From: JAHEIJ01 sp040235565
GTDB lineage: Bacteria; Pseudomonadota; Gammaproteobacteria; UBA6429; Thiohalophilaceae
DNA length: 64,000 nt
Assembly: GCA_040235565.1 (NCBI GenBank)
Contig: JBECLA010000017.1
Coordinates: 49,143 to 113,142 of the forward strand
Reading direction: 5' to 3'
Shown: positions 42,361 to 50,821 of the stretch, one piece after another
How the letters are laid out: every line of letters begins with the position of its first letter
Numbering within the stretch: position 1 is the first letter of the stretch
Made by a program: the position numbers and the translations under genes
The notes under the pieces: model-generated
What the model was told of the DNA's origin: nothing
The model's input: the letters and a program-made list of their open reading frames with translations, nothing else
Database searches by the model: none

Positions 42361-43158
42361 ATGCGCCAAGGTATTTCTGAGGAAACTATTGTTTCTTTCA
42401 AACAGCAGCTTGAACAACATCCGATCTATGGTTCCCTGAATACCCTGGACGATCTGGCGTATTTTATGGAACATCATGTCTATTCCGTCTGGGACTTTAT
42501 GTCCTTGATCAAATATCTCCAGAGCAAGGTTGCGCCGGATCAATATCCCTGGCTCCCGGGTGGCGATTCGAGTGTACGACGATTTATTAATGAACTTGTC
42601 CTCGAAGAAGAGTCCGATCATGCTTTACCCGGCAGTAACAACAGTGAGGGTTTTTCGAGTCATTTTGAGCTGTATTGTGCCGCCATGAGGGAAATCGGGG
42701 GAGAACCACGTGTTGTCCTTGCTTTTCTTGAAAAAGTGAAGGCGCAAGGCATCAATACAGCCCTGGCTACCGGATCGATTCCGGAGGCTTCCCGCACTTT
42801 TACCCAGACTACATTCAGGTTTATCGAATCCGACAAACCACACGTTGTCGCTGCTGCCCTGGCTTTGGGGCGCGAACATATTATTCCCTGCATGTTCCGC
42901 AGTTTCTTGCACAAAATCGGAATCTCCGAACAGGATGCACCGGCCTTTCATTATTATCTCAAACGCCATGTTCATCTGGATGAGGATTTTCATGCACCCT
43001 TGTCACTGCGTCTTCTCAATGAACTCTGCGGACAGGATAAACACAAACAGGAAGAAGCCATCCACGCCGCCAAAACAGCAGTTACCGCCCGCCTTGATTT
43101 TTGGGATGCAGTGCTAAATGAAATTAAACAGAATCGCCAATGTGTCAGTACCGGTTAA
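42361..43158 (+). CDS. DUF3050 protein, possible heme-oxygenase-like fold
   Basis: A soluble protein of 265 residues matching DUF3050. It is helical, with conserved segments YFMEHHVYSVWDFMSLIKYL, LVLEEESDHALP, ALGREHIIPCMF and YLKRHVHLDEDFHAPLSL. The family is thought to share a heme-oxygenase-like fold. The E, E/H and D-x3-H placements (here DEDFH) resemble the ligand pattern of diiron oxidases of that fold, which is inference. It is preceded by a 179-base gap and is the last plus-strand gene before the minus-strand envelope cluster. Confidence 0.75.
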   Translation: MRQGISEETIVSFKQQLEQHPIYGSLNTLDDLAYFMEHHVYSVWDFMSLIKYLQSKVAPDQYPWLPGGDSSVRRFINELVLEEESDHALPGSNNSEGFSSHFELYCAAMREIGGEPRVVLAFLEKVKAQGINTALATGSIPEASRTFTQTTFRFIESDKPHVVAAALALGREHIIPCMFRSFLHKIGISEQDAPAFHYYLKRHVHLDEDFHAPLSLRLLNELCGQDKHKQEEAIHAAKTAVTARLDFWDAVLNEIKQNRQCVSTG

Positions 43159-43189
43159 CCTTGGCAGGTTATAACTGAGCCGGATCGTT

Positions 43190-43459
43190 TCAGCCTGTGG
43201 TAAACCGCGCCGGTATAGGTTGGTGGGAATCGGAGCACTCAACGCTTTCAACCTCCGCATGTAACGGTCCTTGCCATAGCCATTTGCATAAGGCCGCCAC
43301 AGCTGAGGATTCTCCACAAGCCAGAACTTCCACGCTGCCGTCCGGCAGGTTTTTGGCGTAACCCGTTAAATTGAATGCCAGCGCCTGTTCCCGGGTGCTG
43401 GCCCGATAGAACACCCCCTGGACCCGGCCCATTACCCGACAGCATTTACAAACGATCAT
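43190..43459 (-). CDS. Acylphosphatase
   Basis: A protein of 89 residues that hydrolyses acyl-phosphates. The signature CCRVMGRVQGVFYRASTREQ carries the catalytic Arg, and GYAKNLPDGSVEVLACGE carries the catalytic Asn (Asn-Leu-Pro-Asp-Gly-Ser-Val). The length is standard. Its ATG overlaps the stop of the upstream efflux-adaptor gene by 4 bases, so the two are translationally coupled, although the function does not obviously belong to efflux. Confidence 0.93.
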   Translation of the reverse strand: MIVCKCCRVMGRVQGVFYRASTREQALAFNLTGYAKNLPDGSVEVLACGESSAVAALCKWLWQGPLHAEVESVECSDSHQPIPARFTTG

Positions 43460-44262
43460 GGCAATTTAATCGTAGCGGGTTGACCGACGAGTGATGTCTG
43501 ACTGGTAATTGCAAATTCAACATTCACAAAGAAACGATTGTTCGGAACTTCACCCGGCGGGGTGGAAAGTAATCCAAAATTCACGATCCGACCCGGGTAT
43601 TCTTCAGCGCCAATTTTGACCACGACTTGTTTGCCAATAACCAGCCCGGCGATTTCTTTGGCATTTGCTCGTCCCCTGGCATGCATATGCTTGGCATCAG
43701 CCAGAACCAACAGGACCACCGGTTGCAGATCAGGTATCACTGTCTGGCCTATTTCCGCCCCCCGTGACACAATGACGGCTTCATAGGGTGCACGTATGGC
43801 ACTATATTCCAGATCAAGCTCAGCCTGTACCAGTTCGGACTGGGCCTCTTTATATCTAGCCCTGGCGGCGATCAAATTGTTTTTTGCGACCTGCAGTTCA
43901 TGATCGGATAGTACGGTGCGATCATAAAGTTCCACTGCGCGTTCCTGTTCCCGTTCCGCTTCGGCCAACTCAGCCGTGTAGTGCGCAACACTGGCCTGAA
44001 GTGCAGTTACCCGTGACTGAAAACCTCGCTGATCAAGTTTCAGCAACACCTCACCCTCAGCAACATATTGTCCAGGTTGTGCGTTAATCTGCTGAACAAC
44101 ACCTTTAACCGGTGTTCCCAATTCTGCTCGTCTGGCCCAGGCCAGTTCGGCCTTGAGTTCGAGAGCTGCAGCAGGAACAGCTCCTAACAAACAAGCCAGC
44201 ATCAGTACTGATTGACGGATATCAAATTTCATATTGGTATTGGTGCTCATAATCCAGTTCAT
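43456..44262 (-). CDS. HlyD-like periplasmic adaptor protein
   Basis: A membrane-fusion-type adaptor of 268 residues. A signal sequence (about residues 16-33) is followed by a split biotinyl-lipoyl-like domain (GVVQQINAQPGQYVAEGEVL and YSAIRAPYEAVIVSRGAEIG), an intervening alpha-hairpin (about residues 85-145, Glu/Gln/Ala-rich) and a short beta-barrel region ending at LVGQPATIKLP. It is short for an RND adaptor. ATG 44262 is chosen because it overlaps the TolC-like gene stop by 4 bases; ATGs at 44250 and 44232 remain possible. No inner-membrane pump is encoded beside it. Confidence 0.85.
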   Translation of the reverse strand: MNWIMSTNTNMKFDIRQSVLMLACLLGAVPAAALELKAELAWARRAELGTPVKGVVQQINAQPGQYVAEGEVLLKLDQRGFQSRVTALQASVAHYTAELAEAEREQERAVELYDRTVLSDHELQVAKNNLIAARARYKEAQSELVQAELDLEYSAIRAPYEAVIVSRGAEIGQTVIPDLQPVVLLVLADAKHMHARGRANAKEIAGLVIGKQVVVKIGAEEYPGRIVNFGLLSTPPGEVPNNRFFVNVEFAITSQTSLVGQPATIKLP

Positions 44263-45638
44263 TGTACATTAGCCGTTGAATTCTCAATTTCGGTTGGCGG
44301 TGATCCATTCGTCTCGCCCGGTGCCACGCTATTACCGCTTGTCAGAACATCCATCCTTTCCCACGCCAAAACAATATTAAAATCTGTCTGCATTGCCTGG
44401 AATTCCGCTTCTGTTACTTTTACCATGGAGTCACCCAGATCAGTCTTGACCTCAAGTTCATACAAGGCACGGCTGCGATCAAGATCAAGTTCACGATAAT
44501 TTTGCTGCGCCTGCATCTGATCACGTTGGATCAACAACCCTTCCAACTCGAGCCACAGTTCCAGAACCGTTTGTTTTATCTGTTCCTCTGCAGCAGTAAG
44601 CTCTGCCTGCAACCGATAGATATCAGCCTGTTGTTTTGCGGCATCGGCATCAACCCGGCCACCGGTGGTGAGCGGAATTTCCAGTTGCAAACTCACTCGC
44701 CAGTCATCATAACCCGCTCGTTCTCTGGAATAGGTATTGGCTGTGGCGTCTCCATATAGAACCGGATTCTTGCCTGCACGTGCCGCCGCAAGCTCGGCCT
44801 GGCCCGCTGCTATCCGGGCCTGTAATGCACGCAACAATCCGCTGTTTTGCAAAGCCAGTGCCTGCAGGTTTTCGACTTCCGGCAGGGCGCGTGAGAGCTG
44901 CGGTAAATTGTCGGGACGGGATACGGTCTCCGGTAATTGTCCGGGTCGCCCCAGTACATAGGCCAGGCGGGCCCGGGTCAGACGCTGCCGGTTTTGGCTT
45001 TGGAAGCGCAGTTTGCGAACGCGCTGATACTCTGCTTCCTGTTGTAGAACCTGAACATCGGAAACCTGCCCAAGTTCATTTCGATCCCGACGTTTGTCCA
45101 GTTCAACATAGGCCACCGCCATGGCTTCGTTGTATTGATAAAATTGCAGATCCGCCAGCACCACATCAAAATAACGTTGCATAATCTCAATACGACGCTG
45201 CTGACGTATGTCCTCGTATATAATTTGCTGGCTTTCAATATTTTTTTGCGTCGCCTCAAGCCGTGACCTGGTGCGTCCGAAATCATATAACTTCTTGTTG
45301 AATACAATACCCAGACGATTATCATCATGGGTCTGATCGGGATTATAACTGGCTGGTCCTATCTGGCGTAAACGGGCTATTATTCGGGATCTTAAACCCG
45401 TTTCTGATTCCGCCTGTAGTTGTTCAGCGCGCGCATCTCTTATCGCGGCTTCACTAATTTGTAAATCGGGATGTGGGATGTCCACCTGGCCCAGCGCAAA
45501 ATCCAGGGTTAATGGTTCGGGGAGTGGTGATAACCGTGATTCTTCCTGCGACGCTGCCAATGCAACACCACTGCCGCCAAGCAGCAAACATAACAGGAAG
45601 TAATTGATTGGTACCGCAACTAAGCTGCGTTGCCTCAT
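44259..45638 (-). CDS. TolC-like outer-membrane efflux protein
   Basis: A protein of 459 residues with a signal sequence (about residues 1-29) and the two-repeat OEP architecture. The first repeat carries LGIVFNKKLYDFGRTRSRLE and the second WRVSLQLEIPLTTGGRVDAD, the characteristic strand followed by a long helix in each half. Two long coiled regions (about 140-230 and 350-420) form the periplasmic tunnel. It is co-transcribed with the thioredoxin-like gene upstream (5-base gap) and the adaptor downstream. The C-terminal 35 residues are Ser/Thr/Asn-rich. Confidence 0.88.
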   Translation of the reverse strand: MRQRSLVAVPINYFLLCLLLGGSGVALAASQEESRLSPLPEPLTLDFALGQVDIPHPDLQISEAAIRDARAEQLQAESETGLRSRIIARLRQIGPASYNPDQTHDDNRLGIVFNKKLYDFGRTRSRLEATQKNIESQQIIYEDIRQQRRIEIMQRYFDVVLADLQFYQYNEAMAVAYVELDKRRDRNELGQVSDVQVLQQEAEYQRVRKLRFQSQNRQRLTRARLAYVLGRPGQLPETVSRPDNLPQLSRALPEVENLQALALQNSGLLRALQARIAAGQAELAAARAGKNPVLYGDATANTYSRERAGYDDWRVSLQLEIPLTTGGRVDADAAKQQADIYRLQAELTAAEEQIKQTVLELWLELEGLLIQRDQMQAQQNYRELDLDRSRALYELEVKTDLGDSMVKVTEAEFQAMQTDFNIVLAWERMDVLTSGNSVAPGETNGSPPTEIENSTANVQ

Positions 45639-45643
45639 TATTA

Positions 45644-46186
45644 TTATTTCTTTTCTTGTCGTTTATTTCGCTTGTATCGCGTAAAGGATGTTTCCTTATA
45701 TGTACCGTTGGCCACATATTCTCCCATCCAGATGAATTCCTCCACTCCGGCGGTCTTGCCCGTGTGGCGGAAAATCCGGTTGCCTTCCAGATCAAAAAAC
45801 GCAATCACCGGTGTGGCCCTGACCCGATGCTCCCGAAAGGCAAAATCTTTCTGCTTCATGGTGTTGCCTTTCATATTCGTGATCTCAATGTCGCCTTCTA
45901 TGTCGACGGCAAAATTGAGAAAATTTTCCCGATAGTATGCCTGTACTTCCGGTTGGTTCAGAACAGTTTTCTTCATGTAATGACAGAATGGGCATTCATC
46001 CATCTCAAAAAAAATCAAAATACCTTTCTTGTTCTGCTGTTTGGCATTTGCCAGTTCTTCCTGAAAATCACCCCAGGTTTCATTAAAAAAGTATTTATAC
46101 GGATCTTTCCCGGCTGCTGCCATCGAAACGGCAGGCCCAAGTAAACCAACTGAGAGTATGATTGTGAGTAGATAGGATTGCAGCAT
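45644..46186 (-). CDS. Exported thioredoxin-like protein
   Basis: A protein of 180 residues. The signal sequence (about residues 1-23) is followed by a thioredoxin fold containing MDECPFCHYMKKTVLNQPEV (CPFC active-site pair), FAVDIEGDIEI and the cis-Pro segment RVRATPVIAFFDLEGN. It resembles the SoxW/DsbD-gamma-like thiol-disulfide proteins that act in the periplasm. ATG 46186 is chosen because a GAGG lies about 5 bases upstream; an in-frame ATG at 46207 would add seven residues. It is the first gene of the trx-TolC-adaptor-acylphosphatase operon. Confidence 0.83.
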   Translation of the reverse strand: MLQSYLLTIILSVGLLGPAVSMAAAGKDPYKYFFNETWGDFQEELANAKQQNKKGILIFFEMDECPFCHYMKKTVLNQPEVQAYYRENFLNFAVDIEGDIEITNMKGNTMKQKDFAFREHRVRATPVIAFFDLEGNRIFRHTGKTAGVEEFIWMGEYVANGTYKETSFTRYKRNKRQEKK

Positions 46187-46282
46187 TTCCGCCTCTCGAA
46201 ACAACATGTAACTTTAACAAATGGACGCCGAACGGATTATATAGTTCAGCCAAATGAATCAGCCAGTCTCCTACCAAAATAA

Positions 46283-46308
46283 AAAAAGGCCCCGACAGGG
46301 GCCTTTTT
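46283..46308 (-). terminator. Rho-independent terminator after the LysM lipoprotein gene
   Basis: A perfect 11-bp stem (AAAAAGGCCCC / GGGGCCTTTTT) with a GACA loop. The flanking A and T runs make it bidirectional in form. It lies 21 bases past the stop of the LysM gene at 46330 and isolates that unit from the thioredoxin-TolC operon. Confidence 0.85.
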
Positions 46309-46329
46309 AAAGCACACGTATTGTAAGGA

Positions 46330-46767
46330 TTATTGGGCGAGGTATGCCTTATCGGATTCCTCAACCACCCCCAGCGACCAGCTGCCCCGTGTCTTGGCAT
46401 GCTGAATGGCGGCATCCACATCGGCAGCGGCCGGCGCAGTATCAATTGCCAACACCTGCCCTGGATATATCAGGTCTGCATCCTTGATTTGATCACTATT
46501 GGCCTTGTAGATCAGTGGCCACTGATACGGATCGGAATAAACAGTGGGCTTACCGGAAATGTCCCACAAGTTGTCACCCCTGACAACTTCATAATTCATG
46601 CTGGTTATTTCAGGTTCTGGTGCCGGCGCAACGGGTTCCGGTGCCGGAGCCGGTGCCGGTTCTGGAGCCGGTTCCGGAGCTTCTTCGGTTGTACTGGCAC
46701 AGCCAACGGCAAAACTGCTCACCAAAAGCATCAGGCCCAGATGTTTTAATACGGTGGGCTTTTTCAT
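46330..46767 (-). CDS. LysM-domain lipoprotein, short paralogue
   Basis: A protein of 145 residues with a lipoprotein signal (lipobox near SFAVGC, about residues 16-21). A Pro/Ala/Glu low-complexity linker follows (about 25-50), then a LysM peptidoglycan-binding module with GDNLWDISGKPTVYSDPYQW and LIYPGQVLAID, and a conserved tail ending VEESDKAYLAQ. From the LysM module onward it is nearly identical to the neighbouring protein at 47000, at the nucleotide as well as the protein level. It is expected to be an outer-membrane lipoprotein with a peptidoglycan contact. ATG 46767 begins the signal peptide. Confidence 0.85.
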   Translation of the reverse strand: MKKPTVLKHLGLMLLVSSFAVGCASTTEEAPEPAPEPAPAPAPEPVAPAPEPEITSMNYEVVRGDNLWDISGKPTVYSDPYQWPLIYKANSDQIKDADLIYPGQVLAIDTAPAAADVDAAIQHAKTRGSWSLGVVEESDKAYLAQ

Positions 46768-46960
46768 TTTTATCCACTCCCAAGTTATTGATATTCTGTT
46801 TAATTGTAGCAATGTGACCACAACTTTCGTCCTATAAAACGTAACACTGCCTAAAATGCGCGTCAAGAAACCGTCTTCACAAAAATGGCTTTTTTATTGA
46901 TTATCTTCACAAAAACCCCATCAACCACTGCAAATTGACAACATCTGGCACAGGAACCCT

Positions 46961-46987
46961 GTCTTCGGGTCACATTTGCCCGAAGAC
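46961..46987 (-). terminator. Hairpin after the DUF4398-like/LysM gene
   Basis: A perfect 9-bp stem (GTCTTCGGG / CCCGAAGAC) with a 9-base loop lies 12 bases past the stop of the gene at 47000. No T-run follows on the minus strand, so it may be an mRNA-stabilising hairpin rather than a full terminator. Confidence 0.4.
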
Positions 46988-46999
46988 TCGTCAAGCCAG

Positions 47000-47617
47000 C
47001 TATTGAGCGAGATACGCTTTGTCGCTTTCCTCGACCATTCCCAGTGACCAGTTGCCCCGTGTCCTGGCATGCTGAGTCGCGGCCTCCACTTCGGCAGCAG
47101 TCGGCGCGGTATCGATTGTCAATACTTGCCCCGGATAAATCAGGTCGGCATCCTTGATCTGATCGCTGTTGGCCTTGTAAATCAGTGGCCACTGATAGGG
47201 ATCGGCATAGACACCCGGCTTGCCGGCAATATTCCACAGATTGTCCCCCGCCATAACTGAATACGTTTCAGCCGTTGTGGTGACGGCAGCAGGGGCTGCG
47301 GTATCGAATCCCAGCCGTTCCAGTTCACTGTATTTCTGGTTGACCGCATTTTCGGCCTGGCGGCGGGCCTGGTTTGCCAATTTGACCGCCTCGGCATTTT
47401 TGCCTTCATTCATGGCTTTTTCAGCCTGCTTGATTAATTCACCGGTATCTCGCCATTCATACTTCTCTGCGGCTGCCCTGGCATTCGCCTCCTTGGCCGC
47501 CGCGATGGCTGCTGCCGCATCCTCCGCGGTCGGTCCTTCAGTGGTCGTGGCACACCCAGCCATAAAACTGAGCACAATTATCAGGCCAGCCAGACTCAAT
47601 ACACGTCGGATTAGCAT
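47000..47617 (-). CDS. DUF4398-like plus LysM lipoprotein
   Basis: A protein of 205 residues. The lipoprotein signal ends at SFMAGC. An Ala-rich helical region (about residues 25-95) has the heptad-like pattern of DUF4398 (AIAAAKEANARAAAEKYEW, then LIKQAEKAMNEGKNAEAVKL). A LysM module follows with GDNLWNIAGKPGVYADPYQW and LIYPGQVLTID, and the tail ends VEESDKAYLAQ. The C-terminal 80 residues are nearly the same as the shorter paralogue at 46330. ATG 47617 starts the signal peptide. A good promoter lies just upstream. Confidence 0.85.
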   Translation of the reverse strand: MLIRRVLSLAGLIIVLSFMAGCATTTEGPTAEDAAAAIAAAKEANARAAAEKYEWRDTGELIKQAEKAMNEGKNAEAVKLANQARRQAENAVNQKYSELERLGFDTAAPAAVTTTAETYSVMAGDNLWNIAGKPGVYADPYQWPLIYKANSDQIKDADLIYPGQVLTIDTAPTAAEVEAATQHARTRGNWSLGMVEESDKAYLAQ

Positions 47618-47661
47618 TAGATTTGACTCCAACAAAAACAATGTTCGCCACAATGCCTGTA

Positions 47662-47689
47662 ACTATAGGCGTGCTGTATTGATATGCAA
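47662..47689 (-). promoter_or_regulatory. Candidate promoter of the DUF4398-like/LysM gene
   Basis: On the minus strand TTGCAT (47684-47689), a 16-base spacer and TATAGT (47662-47667) stand about 45 bases before the ATG. Both hexamers are near consensus. Confidence 0.5.
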
Positions 47690-47797
47690 GGTATAGCAAG
47701 AATAAGTGACGTCAGCTCGTATTGTTTTACATCGGCCAAAGTTTATACAGACAAGGCCGCATTGACGACATTCGTGATTAAAAAACTGTGGAAAATT

Positions 47798-48109
47798 TTA
47801 TTCTTTCTGACGTGATTTTGATAGCGCCGTCTGCCGCGCCTGCATGGCATGTTGTTTGGCTTCCACCGCATAATGTCTTGCCTGGGGATAATTTTCCACT
47901 TCGAGTTCCCGGCTCGCTTTCTCTAGATAATCGCGCGCCCTGGCAAGTTCATCAGGAGCATACGTCTCGGCGCCTGCCTCGACGGCCGCCTGAATCGTTT
48001 GACGTGCGTTGCTCATTTCCTGGACAGGGGCGGTCGTAGCACAGGCGGAAATCAGCAGCATGACAACACTGCCTATCAGCATGAAATAAAGCGGTAATAA
48101 ACGGGGCAT
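47798..48109 (-). CDS. DUF4398 lipoprotein
   Basis: A protein of 103 residues. The lipoprotein signal sequence ends at LLISAC, followed by a helical hairpin domain (about residues 30-95) with NARQTIQAAVEAGAETYAPD and ARDYLEKASRELEVENYPQA, the DUF4398 pattern. The lipid anchor places it in the envelope. It is transcribed first of three neighbouring lipoprotein genes, and its helical domain resembles the N-terminal part of the next protein (47000). The function is unknown. Confidence 0.8.
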   Translation of the reverse strand: MPRLLPLYFMLIGSVVMLLISACATTAPVQEMSNARQTIQAAVEAGAETYAPDELARARDYLEKASRELEVENYPQARHYAVEAKQHAMQARQTALSKSRQKE

Positions 48110-48217
48110 GCGGCAGTTCGGCTAAAGTGACACGAAAAAAACAAGCTATCACCCGCCCTATAGGCTGTCAAGAAAACTGTCTGTAGAATACCAATGTCAC
48201 TGTCAGGAGTTAAAAAT

Positions 48218-48565
48218 ATGCAAGTCAAGATATATCATAATCCCCGCTGCAGTAAGTCGCGTCAGACATTGCAGTTACTTCAGGAGCATGACGTCGATCC
48301 GGAAGTGATTGAATACCTCAAAACACCCCCGGATATAAGCACGCTTAAACAAATCCTCCAACAGTTGGGCATCTCCCCTCGCGACCTGATGCGAAAAAAG
48401 GAAGCCGAATACAAGGAGAACCAACTGGATGATCCGAACCTCACTGATGCTCAGTTAATCGAAGCCATGTTGGAACACCCCAAACTGATAGAACGCCCCA
48501 TCGTCGTCACCGACAGGGGTGTTGCCATCGGTCGACCACCAGAGAAGGTGCTGGAGGTACTCTGA
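48218..48565 (+). CDS. arsC: Arsenate reductase (glutaredoxin-type)
   Basis: A protein of 115 residues of the ArsC/Spx-like thioredoxin-fold family. The catalytic Cys is in IYHNPRCSKSRQTLQLL (Cys10), and the C-terminal RPIVVTDRGVAIGRPPEKVL is the conserved arsenate-reductase segment. It uses glutathione/glutaredoxin to reduce arsenate to arsenite. ATG 48218 is preferred (AGGAG about 9 bases upstream, conserved N-terminus MQVKIYHNP); an upstream in-frame ATG at 48194 would add 8 residues. No arsB or arsR is nearby, so it may be a housekeeping YffB/ArsC-type protein. wrbA follows after 3 bases. Confidence 0.9.
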   Translation: MQVKIYHNPRCSKSRQTLQLLQEHDVDPEVIEYLKTPPDISTLKQILQQLGISPRDLMRKKEAEYKENQLDDPNLTDAQLIEAMLEHPKLIERPIVVTDRGVAIGRPPEKVLEVL

Positions 48566-49530
<965 letters not shown>

Positions 49531-49537
49531 ACGCAAT

Positions 49538-50224
49538 TCAAGCCAGTAGATCGCGGACAAAAGGAATCGTCAAACGCCGTTGGGCCGCCAGTGAGGCCTG
49601 ATCAAGCCGGTTGAGTAAATTAAACAGACTGTCCATGTCCCGGGGACAGCGTCGTAACAGATAATCGGCTACCTCGTTATTCATTTCCAGACCACGGCGT
49701 CGGGCCCGCATCTGCAAGGCAGCCCGTTTGTCAGTATCGGTCAAGGTAGCAAGCTGGAAAACGGGTCCCCACCCGAGTCGGGATGTCAGATCCGGCAAAG
49801 TCAACGCCAGACCGGCCGGGGCGACGGATGCACTGACCACCAGTCGTTGGCCATGGTCCCTGACCCGATTGTAAAGGTGAAACAGCGCCTCTTCCCACTC
49901 GGACAGACCCGCGACAACCTGGATATCGTCAATCGCAATCAAGGCCTGGTGTTCGAGTCCGTGCAATAAGTCGGGGGTAAGCGAAATCAGCTCCTGCAAA
50001 GGCAAATAAACGGGGGATAACCCTTCAGCGGCCGCGGCATGACACAGGGCCTGTAACAGATGGCTTTTGCCACAGCCGGCTGGTCCCCAAAGATAGAGCA
50101 TCCTGTCATTGCCCTGCTGTAATGCCTGAAGCACCACTTCGTTACCAACCGGATAAAAATTATCAAAGGTAGCCGAATCCTTGAGGCCGATACCGAGCGG
50201 TAATTGTGGATGCACAACGGACAT
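49538..50224 (-). CDS. hda: DnaA regulatory inactivator Hda
   Basis: A DnaA-paralogous AAA+ protein of 228 residues that, with the DNA-loaded beta clamp, stimulates ATP hydrolysis by DnaA to prevent re-initiation. The N-terminal clamp-binding motif is near HPQLPLGIGL. DnaA-like segments include the P-loop LWGPAGCGKSHLLQALCHAA and Walker B LIAIDDIQVVAG. The DNA-binding domain IV of DnaA is absent, as normal for Hda. ATG 50224 overlaps the stop of the upstream gene by one base. Confidence 0.92.
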   Translation of the reverse strand: MSVVHPQLPLGIGLKDSATFDNFYPVGNEVVLQALQQGNDRMLYLWGPAGCGKSHLLQALCHAAAAEGLSPVYLPLQELISLTPDLLHGLEHQALIAIDDIQVVAGLSEWEEALFHLYNRVRDHGQRLVVSASVAPAGLALTLPDLTSRLGWGPVFQLATLTDTDKRAALQMRARRRGLEMNNEVADYLLRRCPRDMDSLFNLLNRLDQASLAAQRRLTIPFVRDLLA

Positions 50225-50781
50225 TATGAGGATTTGGCCTTGACCGCCACCGCCCGCCGTCCCCACAGAACGACGTAGGCAATGCCACTGCTCACCGTGG
50301 TCACCAGGACAATATATATAAGAAGGATTTGCAGTCCTGCCAGGATCTCAAGACCCGCAAGCACACACAGAGTAAGGGTGACTAACAGGATCTGACAGAC
50401 CGTGTTAATTTTACTGAGCAGTATCGGCTCAAACTCGACTACCCCGATCAAATACCGGTAGATCACGGTACCGGCCATGATCACCACATCGCGGAATATC
50501 ACCAACCCCACCAGCCACCAGGGCAGAATAGCCAGCCAGCCGAGCACCAGATAGCTGGAAACCATCAACAACTTGTCCCCAATGGGATCCAGGATGGCAC
50601 CCAGACGTGAGGTCCAGTGATAACGCCGTGCCAGGTAACCATCGAGGCCATCTGACAAACCTGCAATTAAAAACAGCGGCAATGCCACCCCCCAGCGCTG
50701 CTCCAGCATGGTCAGAACAACCGGCGGGACCAGTAAAATTCGCAGCGTGCTGATAATGTTGGGTAAAGATCTCGCCCGCAT
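50224..50781 (-). CDS. CDP-alcohol phosphatidyltransferase, PgsA-like
   Basis: A membrane protein of 185 residues with about five hydrophobic segments and the family signature SDGLDGYLARRYHWTSRLGA followed by ILDPIGDKLL, giving the DG-x2-AR-x8-G-x3-D-x3-D metal/nucleotide site. It transfers a phosphatidyl group to an alcohol acceptor, most likely glycerol-3-phosphate or another polar head group; the acceptor is not decided by sequence. A different family member, pssA, is at 34147. It overlaps hda by one base and follows the DUF2066 gene by 40 bases. Confidence 0.88.
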   Translation of the reverse strand: MRARSLPNIISTLRILLVPPVVLTMLEQRWGVALPLFLIAGLSDGLDGYLARRYHWTSRLGAILDPIGDKLLMVSSYLVLGWLAILPWWLVGLVIFRDVVIMAGTVIYRYLIGVVEFEPILLSKINTVCQILLVTLTLCVLAGLEILAGLQILLIYIVLVTTVSSGIAYVVLWGRRAVAVKAKSS

Positions 50782-50821
50782 GACTTACACCTGGTCCTTA
50801 TCGCGCCGTGAGAACCGGGGT

